From assembly GCA_964615935.1 (NCBI GenBank), contig CAZTTG010000021.1, forward strand, positions 13,072 to 77,071: 64,000 nt of DNA, read 5' to 3'. The position numbers and the translations under genes were made by a program. Of this stretch, positions 25,191 through 34,163 are shown piece by piece. Under the pieces are notes generated by a model that was not told the DNA's origin, did not search any database, and worked only from the letters and a program-made list of their open reading frames with translations. The DNA is from CAZTTG01 sp964615935 (lineage in GTDB: Bacteria > Planctomycetota > UBA1135 > GCA-002686595). How positions within the stretch are numbered: position 1 is the first letter of the stretch; each line of letters starts with the position of its first letter.

Positions 25191-27242
25191 ATGCGGAACC
25201 CGCTCCCCGATTCCTGCGCGAAGTTCGTCCTCCCGCTGCTCGCCGGCCTGCTGCTCTCCACCTGCGCCGCGGTGCCCGCCGAATCGGAGGCCGAGGTCAG
25301 CCTCGAGTCGCTCCTGGCGGAGATGATCGATCGCGGGCGCCTGGCGCGGCTGCCCGACCCGGCCTACACCTGCCGCCAGGCCAGCAGCTTCGACCCCAAG
25401 TCGACCGGACCCGACGAGGAGGGCTGGTACGCCAACGGCGACCACTCCCACTACCGGCGCACCGAGATGCGCGGCGATCGAGTGGAGCAGGTCCTGCTCG
25501 ACGCCGAGGGCCCCGGCGCGGTGGTGCGCTGGTGGGTCACCTCCGGGGAGTACGTGGGCACCATCCGGATCTACCTGGACGGCGCCGAGGAGCCGGCGGT
25601 CGAGGCGCGGGTGGACGAGCTGATCGGCGGCGAGGCCCTGGTGGGCGCGCCCCTGTCGGCCGAGCGAGCCCGCGGGCGCAACCTCTACCTGCCGATCCCC
25701 TACGCCCAGCGCTGCGTGATCACCTTCGACCGGCCCGACTACTGGGAGACCAAGGAGAACAAGGACCGGCTCTACTACCAGATCAACTACCGCGCCTACG
25801 AGGCGGGTACGCCGGTGCGCTCCTTCTCGATGGGGGAGCTCGAGCGGCTGGGACCGCGGCTCTCCGAGGTCTCCTCGACCTTGCTCGCGCCTGCCGATCA
25901 CCCGCGCGATCTCCTGCTGCCCGCCATCGGCCTCCCCTCTCCCCACGAGCTCCCGCCGGCGCCGTCGGATGCGATCGGACTGCTGGCGGGAGAGGGGGAG
26001 GGCGCCCTCACCCGCATCTCGGTGCGCCTGGAGGCCGAGGATCTCGCCCGGGCGCTGCGCTCGACCATCCTGGAGCTCTACTTCGACGGAGAGTGGACGG
26101 TCTGGTGCCCGGTGGGCGAGTTCTTCGGGAGCGGTGTGGGCGTCAACCCCTACAGGGGCTGGTACCGGACGGTCGCCGAGGACGGCACCATGACGTGCTA
26201 CTGGGTCATGCCCTTCCGGGAATCCTACACCGTGGCTCTCCGGAACATCGGCGACCAGCCGGTCACCGTGGCCGAGGGTTCCGTCGAGGTCGGCCGCTGG
26301 TCCTGGGACGACCGCTCCATGCACTTCCACGCGGGCTGGCACCAGGACCGCGAGGTCGAGACCGTGGGCGCGAACGGCGTGGACTGGAACTACGTCGAGC
26401 TCTCCGGGCGAGGAGTCTTCGCCGGCGACTCGCTGACCCTGAACAACCGGGTCCAGGCATGGTGGGGCGAGGGCGACGAGAAGATCTGGGTCGACGGCGA
26501 GGACTTCCCCTCGCACTTCGGCACCGGCACCGAGGACTACTACGGCTACGCCTGGTGCACCCCGCACTTCTTCGAGGCGCCCTTCCACGCCCAGCCTCGC
26601 GCCGAGGGGCCGCGCAACTACGGCCACGTGACCAACAGCCGCACCCGGGCCCTGGACGCGATCCCCTTCACCAGCGACCTCCGCTTCGACATGGAGATCT
26701 GGCACTGGGCCAAGACCCGGGTGGACTACGCCATCACCACCTACTGGTACGGAGCCCCGGGGGCCCGCTCGAACCGCTCGCCCGAGCCCGAGGAGGCGGC
26801 CCATCCGGTGACCCTCTACTCCCCCAAGGCGGGCTTCCAGATCCTCGAGCGCTCGGCCGGGAACGCCGGCCCCCAGGCCATGGCCGGGTACGGGGAGGGC
26901 CTGTGGCACGACGACGACCAGCTCTGGTGGACCGAGGCTCAGCCGGGCGATCGGCTGGACCTGGCCCTGATGGTCGAGGAAATCGGGACCTACCAGCTCT
27001 CCGCCACCATGACGCGGGCGGTCGACTACGCCATCGTGCAGCTCTGGCTCGACGGCGCAAAGCTCGGCGAGCCCATCGACCTCTACAACGACGGCGTGGT
27101 GCCGACCGGACCCATCCAGCTCGGCACCCACGAGCTGGAGCCCGGGAGGCACGCCTTCGGCGTCGAGATCCTGGGCGCCAACGAGAAGGCCGTGAAGAAG
27201 TACATGGTGGGCCTGGACCGGATCCTGCTCCAGCCCGAATGA
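25191..27242 (+). CDS. GH172 (DUF2961) family lipoprotein, probable furanosidase
   Basis: The 683-residue protein starts at ATG 25191 after a perfect AGGAGG and opens with a lipoprotein signal (LLLSTC). Residues ~60-540 match DUF2961, now glycoside hydrolase family 172, whose known members act on alpha-D-fructofuranosides or D-arabinofuranosides. The hallmark GTGTEDYYGYAW contains E448, at the position of a family catalytic Glu. Residues ~545-683 form an added beta-sandwich (LWLDGAKLGEP), perhaps carbohydrate binding or trimer forming. The stop overlaps the start of the ABC ATPase gene, and the rest of a sugar importer follows. I infer surface cleavage of a furanose-containing glycan and uptake of the sugar by this operon. 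Confidence 0.85.
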   Translation: MRNPLPDSCAKFVLPLLAGLLLSTCAAVPAESEAEVSLESLLAEMIDRGRLARLPDPAYTCRQASSFDPKSTGPDEEGWYANGDHSHYRRTEMRGDRVEQVLLDAEGPGAVVRWWVTSGEYVGTIRIYLDGAEEPAVEARVDELIGGEALVGAPLSAERARGRNLYLPIPYAQRCVITFDRPDYWETKENKDRLYYQINYRAYEAGTPVRSFSMGELERLGPRLSEVSSTLLAPADHPRDLLLPAIGLPSPHELPPAPSDAIGLLAGEGEGALTRISVRLEAEDLARALRSTILELYFDGEWTVWCPVGEFFGSGVGVNPYRGWYRTVAEDGTMTCYWVMPFRESYTVALRNIGDQPVTVAEGSVEVGRWSWDDRSMHFHAGWHQDREVETVGANGVDWNYVELSGRGVFAGDSLTLNNRVQAWWGEGDEKIWVDGEDFPSHFGTGTEDYYGYAWCTPHFFEAPFHAQPRAEGPRNYGHVTNSRTRALDAIPFTSDLRFDMEIWHWAKTRVDYAITTYWYGAPGARSNRSPEPEEAAHPVTLYSPKAGFQILERSAGNAGPQAMAGYGEGLWHDDDQLWWTEAQPGDRLDLALMVEEIGTYQLSATMTRAVDYAIVQLWLDGAKLGEPIDLYNDGVVPTGPIQLGTHELEPGRHAFGVEILGANEKAVKKYMVGLDRILLQPE

Positions 27243-28819
27243 TGGGCCCGCCAGGCGGAGAGGCGACCGCGACCGATCGGTCCGGGGCGACCATGGACGT
27301 CCCCGTGCCGATCGTGGACATGCGCGGGATCTCCAAGTCCTTCGGGCCGGTGGAGGTGCTGCACGCGGTCGACTTCGAGGTCCGTCCGGGCGAGGTGCAC
27401 GTGCTGGCGGGCGAGAACGGGGCCGGCAAGAGCACGCTGATCAAGATCCTCTCGGGGGTCTACGGCGACTTCAGCGGCGAGCTCCGCGTGAACGGCCGGG
27501 AGGAGCGCTTCGCCCACCCCATGGAGGCCGTGCGGGCCGGCATCGCCACCATCCACCAGGAGCTCTCGCTGGTGGGCTCGATGAGCATCGCCGACAACCT
27601 GTTCCTGGGACGCGAGGCCTCCGAGCGCTTCGGCTGGGTGGACTTCGCCCAACAGGAGGCGGAGGCCACGCGCATCCTCGCCGAGATGGGGCTCGAGCTC
27701 TCGCCGCGTCAGACGGTCGGCGAGCTGCCCATCTCCGGCCAGCAGCTCCTGGAGATCGCCCGCGCCCTGGCTCGCGAGGCCGGCGCGCTGATCCTGGACG
27801 AGCCCACCAGCGCCCTGAACGAGAGCGAGGTCGGCACGCTCTTCGAGCGCATCGGGGAGCTCCGCTGTAAGGGCCGCGGCATCGTGTACATCACCCACAA
27901 GATGGAGGAGATCTACCAGCTCGCTGACCGCATCACCGTGCTGCGGGACGGCCATCTGGTGGGCACGGCCCGGGCCTCCGACCTCCCGCCCGCGGAGCTG
28001 GTGCGCTGGATGGTGGGCCGCGAGGTCGCGGTCGAGGCCGGGGAGCGGCGCGAGCCCTCCCGGCGGCCGGCGCTGGAGGTCGAGGGCCTGCGGGTGGCCC
28101 ACCCCGAGATCCGGGGGCGCCGGGTGGTCGACGAGGTCTCCTTCGATCTGCGGCGGGGGGAGGTCCTGGGGCTCGCCGGCCTGCAGGGATCGGGCACCAG
28201 CGATGTGCTGCACGCCCTCTTCGGGGCCCTGGGTCGGCGCGTCCGGGCGCGCGTCCGTCTGGGCGGGGAGCCCTTCGCGATCCGCGATCCGCGCCGGTCG
28301 GTCGAACGGGGCCTGGTGCTCTTGACGAGCGACCGCAAGTCCTCGGGCCTGGCGCCCGAGCTGGGGGTGCTCGAGAGCGCCAGCCTGTCCAGCCTGCCGC
28401 GCTTCAGCAACCGCCTGGGGTGGGTGAGGCGGCGCCAGGAGAGCGAGGCGGTGCGGAGCCTGACCGGCGAGTTCCGCCTGAGCGCTCCCTCGCTGGAGGC
28501 ACCCGTTCGCACCCTGTCGGGCGGCAACCAGCAGAAGGTCTGCCTGGCGCGCTGCCTGCTCACCGAGCCACGGGTCCTGCTCCTGGACGAGCCCACCCGC
28601 GGGGTCGACGTCGGCGCCAAGGCCGACATCTACGGGCTCATGCGCGGGTGGGTCGGCCGGGGGATCTCCATCCTGCTGATCACCTCGGAGATGGACGAGC
28701 TCGTGGCGCTCAGCGACCGGATCCTGGTGATGCACCGGGGCCGGATCGCGGCCGAGCTGGCGCGCGGGGAGGCCTCCAAGGACCGAATCCTGGCCGCCGC
28801 CATGGGAGGAGCCCGATGA
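27239..28819 (+). CDS. Sugar ABC importer, double ATP-binding protein (RbsA/MglA type)
   Basis: The 526-residue protein has two ABC domains. The first (~25-245) has an intact Walker A GENGAGKST, signature ISGQQ and Walker B LILDEPT. The second (~280-520) has the degenerate Walker A GLQGSGTSD normal for this family, signature LSGGNQQK and LLLDEPTRGVD. It powers uptake of a monosaccharide through the permease encoded next. ATG 27239 overlaps the GH172 stop; ATG 27293 (MDVPVP) is the alternative and gives a more usual N-terminus. Its TGA overlaps the permease ATG. Confidence 0.93.
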   Translation: MMGPPGGEATATDRSGATMDVPVPIVDMRGISKSFGPVEVLHAVDFEVRPGEVHVLAGENGAGKSTLIKILSGVYGDFSGELRVNGREERFAHPMEAVRAGIATIHQELSLVGSMSIADNLFLGREASERFGWVDFAQQEAEATRILAEMGLELSPRQTVGELPISGQQLLEIARALAREAGALILDEPTSALNESEVGTLFERIGELRCKGRGIVYITHKMEEIYQLADRITVLRDGHLVGTARASDLPPAELVRWMVGREVAVEAGERREPSRRPALEVEGLRVAHPEIRGRRVVDEVSFDLRRGEVLGLAGLQGSGTSDVLHALFGALGRRVRARVRLGGEPFAIRDPRRSVERGLVLLTSDRKSSGLAPELGVLESASLSSLPRFSNRLGWVRRRQESEAVRSLTGEFRLSAPSLEAPVRTLSGGNQQKVCLARCLLTEPRVLLLDEPTRGVDVGAKADIYGLMRGWVGRGISILLITSEMDELVALSDRILVMHRGRIAAELARGEASKDRILAAAMGGAR

Positions 28820-29811
28820 ACGAGACCTGGACCGCGCGCCTGCGGCAGTGGTGGACCACGCCGGTGGCGCGGGCCCTGCTGGCCCTGCTCCTGATGATCG
28901 CCATCGGCTGCGTCTTCAGCGCCGACGGGGCCTTCTACAAGTGGAGCGTGCACCGCGACATGCTGCGGCAGGTGTCGGTCTTCGGCATCCTGGCCTGCGG
29001 CATGACGGTGGTGATCATCACCGCCGGCATCGACCTCTCGGTGAGCAGCCTGCTGGCGCTGGCGGCGGTCTTCTTCGCCCGCTTCACCCTGCCCATGGGC
29101 TGGCCGGCCTACCTGGCCATCCCCGCGGTGCTCGTCATCGGCACGCTCCTGGGGTCGCTCTCCGGGACGCTCGTGGCGCGCATGCGCATCCAGCCCTTCA
29201 TCGTCACCCTGGCGATGATGGTCTTCGCCCGCGGGCTGGCCAAGGTGGTCTCGGAGGGCCGCAAGATCACCAACTACGTGACCGAGGCCGACGGCAGCTC
29301 CCACCTGGTCGAGCACCCCCCCATCTTCGGGCTCATCGACGGCAAGATCCTGGGCGGCAACCTGTCGATCGTCACCATCGTCTTCCTGGCCTGCGTGCTC
29401 ATCACCTGGGTCGTCCTCTCGCGGCTGCGCCTGGGGCGCTACATCTACGCCGTGGGGGGCAACCAGGAGGCCGCCCGGCTCTCGGGCGTGCCGGTGCGCC
29501 GGACCCTGATCTGCGCCTACGCCCTCTCGGGGCTCTTCTCGGCGGTGGCGGGCATCTGCCAGGCCGCCCAGGAGACCCACGGGGACCCCGAGACCGGGAT
29601 GGCCTACGAGCTCGACGCCATCGCCATGGTGGTGATCGGGGGCACCAGCCTGGCGGGCGGCAAGGGCAGCGTGGTCCTGACCCTGATCGGGGTCTTGACC
29701 ATCGGCTACCTGCAGAAGACCCTCTCCCTCAACGCCGCGCCCGAGGCCACCCGCCTCATGCTGACGGGCGCCATCATCGTCTGCGCGGTCCTGTTTCAGC
29801 GCGGCAAGTAG
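28816..29811 (+). CDS. Sugar ABC importer, permease (RbsC/AraH type)
   Basis: The 331-residue integral membrane protein has about nine or ten hydrophobic helices and the family motifs GMTVVIITAGIDLSVSS near the N-terminus and YAVGGNQEAARLSGVPV in the cytoplasmic loop, where it meets the ATPase. GGTSLAGGKGS near the C-terminus is also characteristic. ATG 28816 overlaps the ATPase stop (ATGA), so the two are translationally coupled. The substrate-binding lipoprotein gene starts 14 bases beyond its stop. Confidence 0.94.
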   Translation: MNETWTARLRQWWTTPVARALLALLLMIAIGCVFSADGAFYKWSVHRDMLRQVSVFGILACGMTVVIITAGIDLSVSSLLALAAVFFARFTLPMGWPAYLAIPAVLVIGTLLGSLSGTLVARMRIQPFIVTLAMMVFARGLAKVVSEGRKITNYVTEADGSSHLVEHPPIFGLIDGKILGGNLSIVTIVFLACVLITWVVLSRLRLGRYIYAVGGNQEAARLSGVPVRRTLICAYALSGLFSAVAGICQAAQETHGDPETGMAYELDAIAMVVIGGTSLAGGKGSVVLTLIGVLTIGYLQKTLSLNAAPEATRLMLTGAIIVCAVLFQRGK

Positions 29812-29825
29812 AAGGAAACGCCAAC

Positions 29826-30782
29826 ATGCAGCTCCGCAAGCTCGCTCTCCTCTCCGGCCTCCTCCTCATCGGTGCAAGCTGCGGCTCCGGGCCGCGCCAG
29901 GAGCGCGCCGGCACTCCCGACGACCCCTGGCTCATCGGCATGAGCCAGTGCAACCTGGGCGAGCCCTGGCGCGTCCAGATGGACGCCGACATCAGGGCCG
30001 CGGCCGACGCCCACCCCGAGCTGAAGGTGATCTTCAAGAACGCCGCCAACGACTCGCTGACCCAGCGCTCCCAGGTCGAGGAGTACATCGAGCAGGGCGT
30101 CGACGTGCTCATCATCAGCCCCAAGGAGGCCGCGCCGCTCACCAAGCCGGTGGCCGAGGCCTACCGCAAGGGGATCCCGGTGATCGTCCTCGACCGGGCG
30201 GTGCAGGGCGAGGAGTACACCTGCTTCATCGGGGCCGACAACGTGAAGATCGGCCGCGAAGCGGGGAAGTGGATCCGTCAGCACCTCGGCGGGGAGGGCA
30301 AGATCGTCGAGCTCAAGGGGCTCATGACCTCGATCCCCGGACACGACCGTCACGACGGATTCATGGAGGGCCTCGACCCGGAGAACCACCCCGGCCTGGA
30401 GATCGTCTTCACCGGCGAGATGAAGTGGATCGAGAAGGACGCCCGCGAGGAGATGGAATCCGCCCTGGCCACCTGCCCCGAGATCGACCTGGTCTACGCC
30501 CACAACGACCCCGGCGCCCACGGCGCCTGGAAGGCGGCCCAGGCTGCCGGCCGGGAGGGGGACATCGTGTTCGTGGGCATCGACGGCCTGCCCCACGAGG
30601 GACTGCAGTACGTCCAGCAGGGCATCCTCGGCGCGACCCTCCTCTATCCCACGGGCGGCGACCGCGCCATCGAGGTGGCCCTGGCCCTCCTGCGCGGCGA
30701 GGAGGCCCCCAAGAAGATCGTCCTGGGCACCCGGCTCTACACCGGGGAGAACATCGAGCAGGGCGGCGAAGCGATCGAGTAG
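29826..30782 (+). CDS. Sugar ABC importer, substrate-binding lipoprotein
   Basis: The 318-residue periplasmic-binding-protein of the ribose/galactose class (PF13407) opens with a lipoprotein signal ending IGASC, so it is membrane-anchored. WLIGMSQCNLGEPWRVQMDADI and VLIISPKEAAPLTKPVAEAYRKGIPVIVLDRAV are the typical N-lobe segments; YAHNDPGAHGAWKAA and GIDGL belong to the C-lobe. AAGGA-type ribosome site (GAAGGAA) precedes ATG 29826. Binding-site aromatics and Arg/Asp pairs are present but do not tell which sugar; linkage to GH172 suggests arabinose or fructose in furanose form. The gene order enzyme-ATPase-permease-receptor is unusual in placing the receptor last. Confidence 0.93.
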   Translation: MQLRKLALLSGLLLIGASCGSGPRQERAGTPDDPWLIGMSQCNLGEPWRVQMDADIRAAADAHPELKVIFKNAANDSLTQRSQVEEYIEQGVDVLIISPKEAAPLTKPVAEAYRKGIPVIVLDRAVQGEEYTCFIGADNVKIGREAGKWIRQHLGGEGKIVELKGLMTSIPGHDRHDGFMEGLDPENHPGLEIVFTGEMKWIEKDAREEMESALATCPEIDLVYAHNDPGAHGAWKAAQAAGREGDIVFVGIDGLPHEGLQYVQQGILGATLLYPTGGDRAIEVALALLRGEEAPKKIVLGTRLYTGENIEQGGEAIE

Positions 30783-30791
30783 GGGGCCCGC

Positions 30792-32354
30792 TCAGGGCCG
30801 CTCCTGCGGCTCCTCCGCGGATCGGCTCCCCAGCATCTCGAAGAAGCGGCCGGTGGCCGAGCACAGCTCGGCCACGTTCTCGCCGATCCAGTTGGTCAGC
30901 TCGGCCAGCTGGTCCTCCTGCTGGAAGAGCGTCTCCCGGCGATCGAGCAGGTCGTCCACGTTCAGCGTGCCGGCCAGGTACTCCTGCACGCCGTTGCGGT
31001 AGTCCTCCTCGTAGCGGCCGAGGTTGGCGATCAGCTCGTCCCGGCTGGCGGTGAGCGTCTCGATCCGGATGAGCGAGTCCAGCGCGCTCACGTGGATCCG
31101 CCGGTGGCGGGCCACGATGGCCTGGTCGAAGCGCCTCATGTTGGCCTGGGCCTGCCGCTCCAGGCTGGCGGTCACGCGGCGGTCCACCGCGCCGATCTCG
31201 AGCCCCGCGAAGATGGCCCAGGAGTCGTCGTCCGCGGCCGTGCCCTCGCCCCGGATGTCGGCCTGCCCCCCGGCCCGCAGGGCGATGTCCCACCGGCCGC
31301 GTCGGGCCAGGTCGAACTGGATCTTGGCGTTGGCGCTGGCGTTGCGCAGGGTGGCGATCTCGGGATCGGTCTGGATCGCCACCTCCAGGATCTCGGCGCG
31401 AACCTCGCCCAGGAAGGGGTTGAAGGGCTCCTCGTCGATCTCGATCTCGTCCTCGAGGGAGAGGCCCGAGGCGGCCTTCAGGCCGGCCACTTCGATCTCG
31501 TAGCGCCCCCGCATGTTGCGGACCGTCGAGGCGGCCTGCGCGAGCTCGGCGCGGGCGCGGCTCTCGTCCCCGGCGGTGTCCCGATCCTCCACCCGGCCCA
31601 TCTCCTCGAGCAGCGTCTCCAGGTCCGACTGCCAGCGCTCGGCGGCGCCGAGGCGCTTCTGCAGCTCGATGACCTCGTAGAACTGCTCCAGCGCGTTCTG
31701 GATCAGGGAGCGCACCTTCTTGATGTACTCGAGCTGGGCGTCGTCCAGCTCGTTGCGGCGGAAGAGGGCCTCGCTGGTCCGCTCCAGCCGCTCGCGCGAG
31801 CCGGCCAGCGGGTAGTACATCTCCGCGAAGGCGTAGGGCCGGTAACCGCCGTCGCCGTTCTCGATCGAGCCGGCCAGGCCGCTGCCGAAGTCGATGCGGG
31901 TGGTATCGAAGAAGCGCTTCTCCAGGGACAGCTCGGCCGAGTGGTCGCTCTGCTCGTCGTGGATCCAGCGGCCCGCGTCGCGGCTCCCGGAGCGCTCGAA
32001 CTCGCTCATCAGCCTCAGGCTGGGGGTGAGGGAGTCCCGGGACACGTAGAAGAAGTCGTAGCGGGCCTCCTCGGCCTTGAAGCGCTGATAGCTCGACTTG
32101 ATCTCGGGGTGCAGGTCGAAGGTGAGCGGCACCAGCGCCCGGGCCGAGATCCGGTGCGTGTCGGGCTCGGGCGCCGGCGGCGGGCCCGCGGCCTCGGGAT
32201 CGGCCTCGGGCTCCGCGGCCCCCTCGGCCGGGATCGGCAGCGTCGATCGCCACTCCACGTCGCTCGAAGGCATGCTCGACCTGCAGCTCGAGGCCGCGCA
32301 ACACAGCGACGCGATCGCGATCCGGGCGAGCCGTCGGCCTGACCGTCCCCTCAT
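30792..32354 (-). CDS. TolC-like outer-membrane efflux-type protein
   Basis: The 520-residue protein has a lipoprotein-type signal (SLCCAASSC), a Pro/Glu-rich spacer (~35-65) and a body of long heptad helices alternating with short beta segments, as in the OEP/TolC fold. ALEQFYEVIELQKRLGAAERWQSDLETLL and ATLRNASANAKIQFDLARRGRWDIALRAGG match the two typical repeats. It would form a trimeric outer-membrane channel; no partner membrane-fusion or RND protein is adjacent. Its start lies one base from the stop of the cation exchanger, so the two are probably co-transcribed. It is convergent with the sugar importer. Confidence 0.75.
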   Translation of the reverse strand: MRGRSGRRLARIAIASLCCAASSCRSSMPSSDVEWRSTLPIPAEGAAEPEADPEAAGPPPAPEPDTHRISARALVPLTFDLHPEIKSSYQRFKAEEARYDFFYVSRDSLTPSLRLMSEFERSGSRDAGRWIHDEQSDHSAELSLEKRFFDTTRIDFGSGLAGSIENGDGGYRPYAFAEMYYPLAGSRERLERTSEALFRRNELDDAQLEYIKKVRSLIQNALEQFYEVIELQKRLGAAERWQSDLETLLEEMGRVEDRDTAGDESRARAELAQAASTVRNMRGRYEIEVAGLKAASGLSLEDEIEIDEEPFNPFLGEVRAEILEVAIQTDPEIATLRNASANAKIQFDLARRGRWDIALRAGGQADIRGEGTAADDDSWAIFAGLEIGAVDRRVTASLERQAQANMRRFDQAIVARHRRIHVSALDSLIRIETLTASRDELIANLGRYEEDYRNGVQEYLAGTLNVDDLLDRRETLFQQEDQLAELTNWIGENVAELCSATGRFFEMLGSRSAEEPQERP

Positions 32355-32355
32355 C

Positions 32356-33324
32356 TCACCACCCTCCGTTCACCAGCAACCAGACGTACACCGCGTAGGC
32401 CAGGAGAAGCGCGGCTCCCTTGAGGCGCCCGGCCTTGGCCCCCGCGAGCAGCGGGAGCAGCAGGGCGGCCAGGCTGAATCCAACGACCACCGGCAGGTCG
32501 CGGTGCAGGGCGGCGGTGATCGAGGGGTGCACCCCCCCGGGCTGCGCTCCGTCGACGAAGGGCCGGATCACCGTGACCAGGCCCAGGGCCATGAGCAGGT
32601 TGAAGACGTTGCTGCCCACCACGTTGCCCAGGCTGATCTCGGCCACGCCGCGGAAGGCGGCCGCCAGGCCGGCGGCCAGCTCGGGGAGCGAGGTGCCCAC
32701 CGCCAGCAGCGTCAGGCCGACCACGTGCCGGGGCAGGCCGAAGTAATCGCCCGCGTTCCGGCCCCCCTCCACCACCAGGTAGGCGCCCACGGCTAGGCCG
32801 ATGACGCCGAAGAGCAGCTCGCGGCCGGGCGCCTTCGACCCCAGCGCCATCGACCGCCCGCCCTCGTACTTCCGCGCGGTGAGGAAGACGTGGACGTTGT
32901 GCAGGGCGAAGAGGCCCAGGAGGATCCACCCGTCGGTCCGCGTCAACGCCTCGTCGAGGCACAGGATCCACAGGGCCCCCACCGAGACCAGCAGCCACAG
33001 GATCTCGCGCGGGCGCATGGTCCGCTCGAGCACCCGCGGCAGGACGAGCGCGCAGGCCCCCAGGACCAGCCCGATGTTGGCCACGTTGGAGCCGAGCACG
33101 TTGCCCATGCTCAGCTCCTCGCTGTCCTGGAGGGCGGCCAGGCCCGAGACCACCACCTCCGGCGCCGAGGTGCCCCAGGCGACCACGGTCAGCCCGATCA
33201 CCAGGACGCTGACGCCCAGCTTGCGGGCGATCTCGGCGCCGGCCTGGACGAGCCAGTCGCCGCCCTTGATCAGGAGCGCGAAGCCCCCCACCACCTCGGC
33301 CAGGATCAGGATCAGGTCATCCAC
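32356..33324 (-). CDS. CaCA-family sodium/calcium antiporter (YrbG type)
   Basis: The 322-residue membrane protein has about ten helices in two inverted halves. Each half has the alpha-repeat signature: GTSAPEVVVS with GNVLGSNVANIGLVLG in the first, and GTSLPELAAG with GNVVGSNVFNLLMALG in the second. The acidic residues that bind calcium (the Glu in GTSAPE and GTSLPE) are intact. It should exchange cytoplasmic calcium for sodium or protons. It is divergent from the gene at 33405 and leads the pair with the TolC-like gene. Confidence 0.95.
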   Translation of the reverse strand: MDDLILILAEVVGGFALLIKGGDWLVQAGAEIARKLGVSVLVIGLTVVAWGTSAPEVVVSGLAALQDSEELSMGNVLGSNVANIGLVLGACALVLPRVLERTMRPREILWLLVSVGALWILCLDEALTRTDGWILLGLFALHNVHVFLTARKYEGGRSMALGSKAPGRELLFGVIGLAVGAYLVVEGGRNAGDYFGLPRHVVGLTLLAVGTSLPELAAGLAAAFRGVAEISLGNVVGSNVFNLLMALGLVTVIRPFVDGAQPGGVHPSITAALHRDLPVVVGFSLAALLLPLLAGAKAGRLKGAALLLAYAVYVWLLVNGGW

Positions 33325-33392
33325 GCGGGGATCCTAGCGCGGATGTCGCGGCGGGAAGGAAGCCGAGCGGAGAAGATGGCGCCGGCTTGGGC

Positions 33393-33398
33393 TAGAAT
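33393..33398 (+). promoter_or_regulatory. Candidate -10 element (TAGAAT), leaderless arrangement
   Basis: TAGAAT ends six bases before the ATG at 33405, the exact distance from a -10 box to a transcription start. No Shine-Dalgarno sequence precedes the ATG. Together these suggest a leaderless message. No good -35 match is seen. Confidence 0.4.
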
Positions 33399-33404
33399 GC
33401 CGGC

Positions 33405-34163
33405 ATGCCGGAGGCCGGGCATCCGCTGATCGCCATCAACGGGCTCCTGGAGCCCGGCGAGCGACCCTCGCTGAGGCTCGGAAACCGCTACGCCGAAGCC
33501 GTGCTCCGGGCGGGAGGCCTGCCGGTCGCCCTGCCGCCGGTGGGCGGCCCCGCGGACCTGGCGCGCCTGCTCGAGGCGGTCGGCGGCCTGCTGCTCGGCG
33601 GCGGCGACGACTTCACCACCGAGCCCCTGGGGCTGGGCCCGACCCACCTGCAGGCCAGCCCCGTGCCGCCCGAGAAGCAGGCCTGGGACCTCGCCCTGGC
33701 CCGCCTGGCCCTGGATCGGGGCGTGCCGGTGCTGGGCATCTGCTACGGCATGCAGCTCCTGGCCCTGGCCGAGGGCGCGCGCTTCCTCCAGCACCTGCCC
33801 GAGGACCGGCCGGGCGCCCGGGATCACACCGGGGGGGGCCTGCACCCGGTCCTCCTCCAGGCCGGCTCGAAACTGGCCCGGATCCTCGGGGTAGAGCGCC
33901 TGGACGTGATCTCCCGCCATCACCAGGCGGTCTGCGGGGTGGTCGAGCCCTGGCGGGTCGTCGCGGTGGACGACGGGAGGGACGGGGGAATCGTCGAGGC
34001 CGTCGAGCGCGAGGGACACCCCTTCGCCCTGGGCGTCCAGTGGCACCCCGAGCTCTCGCCGGAGGGCTCCCACGACGACCGGCTGTTTCGTTCACTCGTC
34101 AGCTCGGCCGGCCTGCGCGCCGCGCGCCGCGCCGAGCACACCCCGAGCCCGGGACCGGCATGA
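33405..34163 (+). CDS. Class-I glutamine-amidotransferase-like hydrolase (peptidase C26, PuuD-like)
   Basis: The 252-residue protein has the gamma-glutamyl hydrolase fold. The nucleophile C113 lies in LGICYGMQLL, and the His-Glu pair is H214 and E216 in VQWHPELS. GGLLLGGGDDFTTEP is the oxyanion/substrate loop seen in gamma-glutamyl-GABA hydrolases. PuuD of that family releases GABA from gamma-glutamyl-GABA in putrescine breakdown, but the rest of the Puu pathway is not here. Its stop overlaps the start of the membrane-protein gene, followed by aroB. The substrate is an inference from the family. Confidence 0.88.
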   Translation: MPEAGHPLIAINGLLEPGERPSLRLGNRYAEAVLRAGGLPVALPPVGGPADLARLLEAVGGLLLGGGDDFTTEPLGLGPTHLQASPVPPEKQAWDLALARLALDRGVPVLGICYGMQLLALAEGARFLQHLPEDRPGARDHTGGGLHPVLLQAGSKLARILGVERLDVISRHHQAVCGVVEPWRVVAVDDGRDGGIVEAVEREGHPFALGVQWHPELSPEGSHDDRLFRSLVSSAGLRAARRAEHTPSPGPA

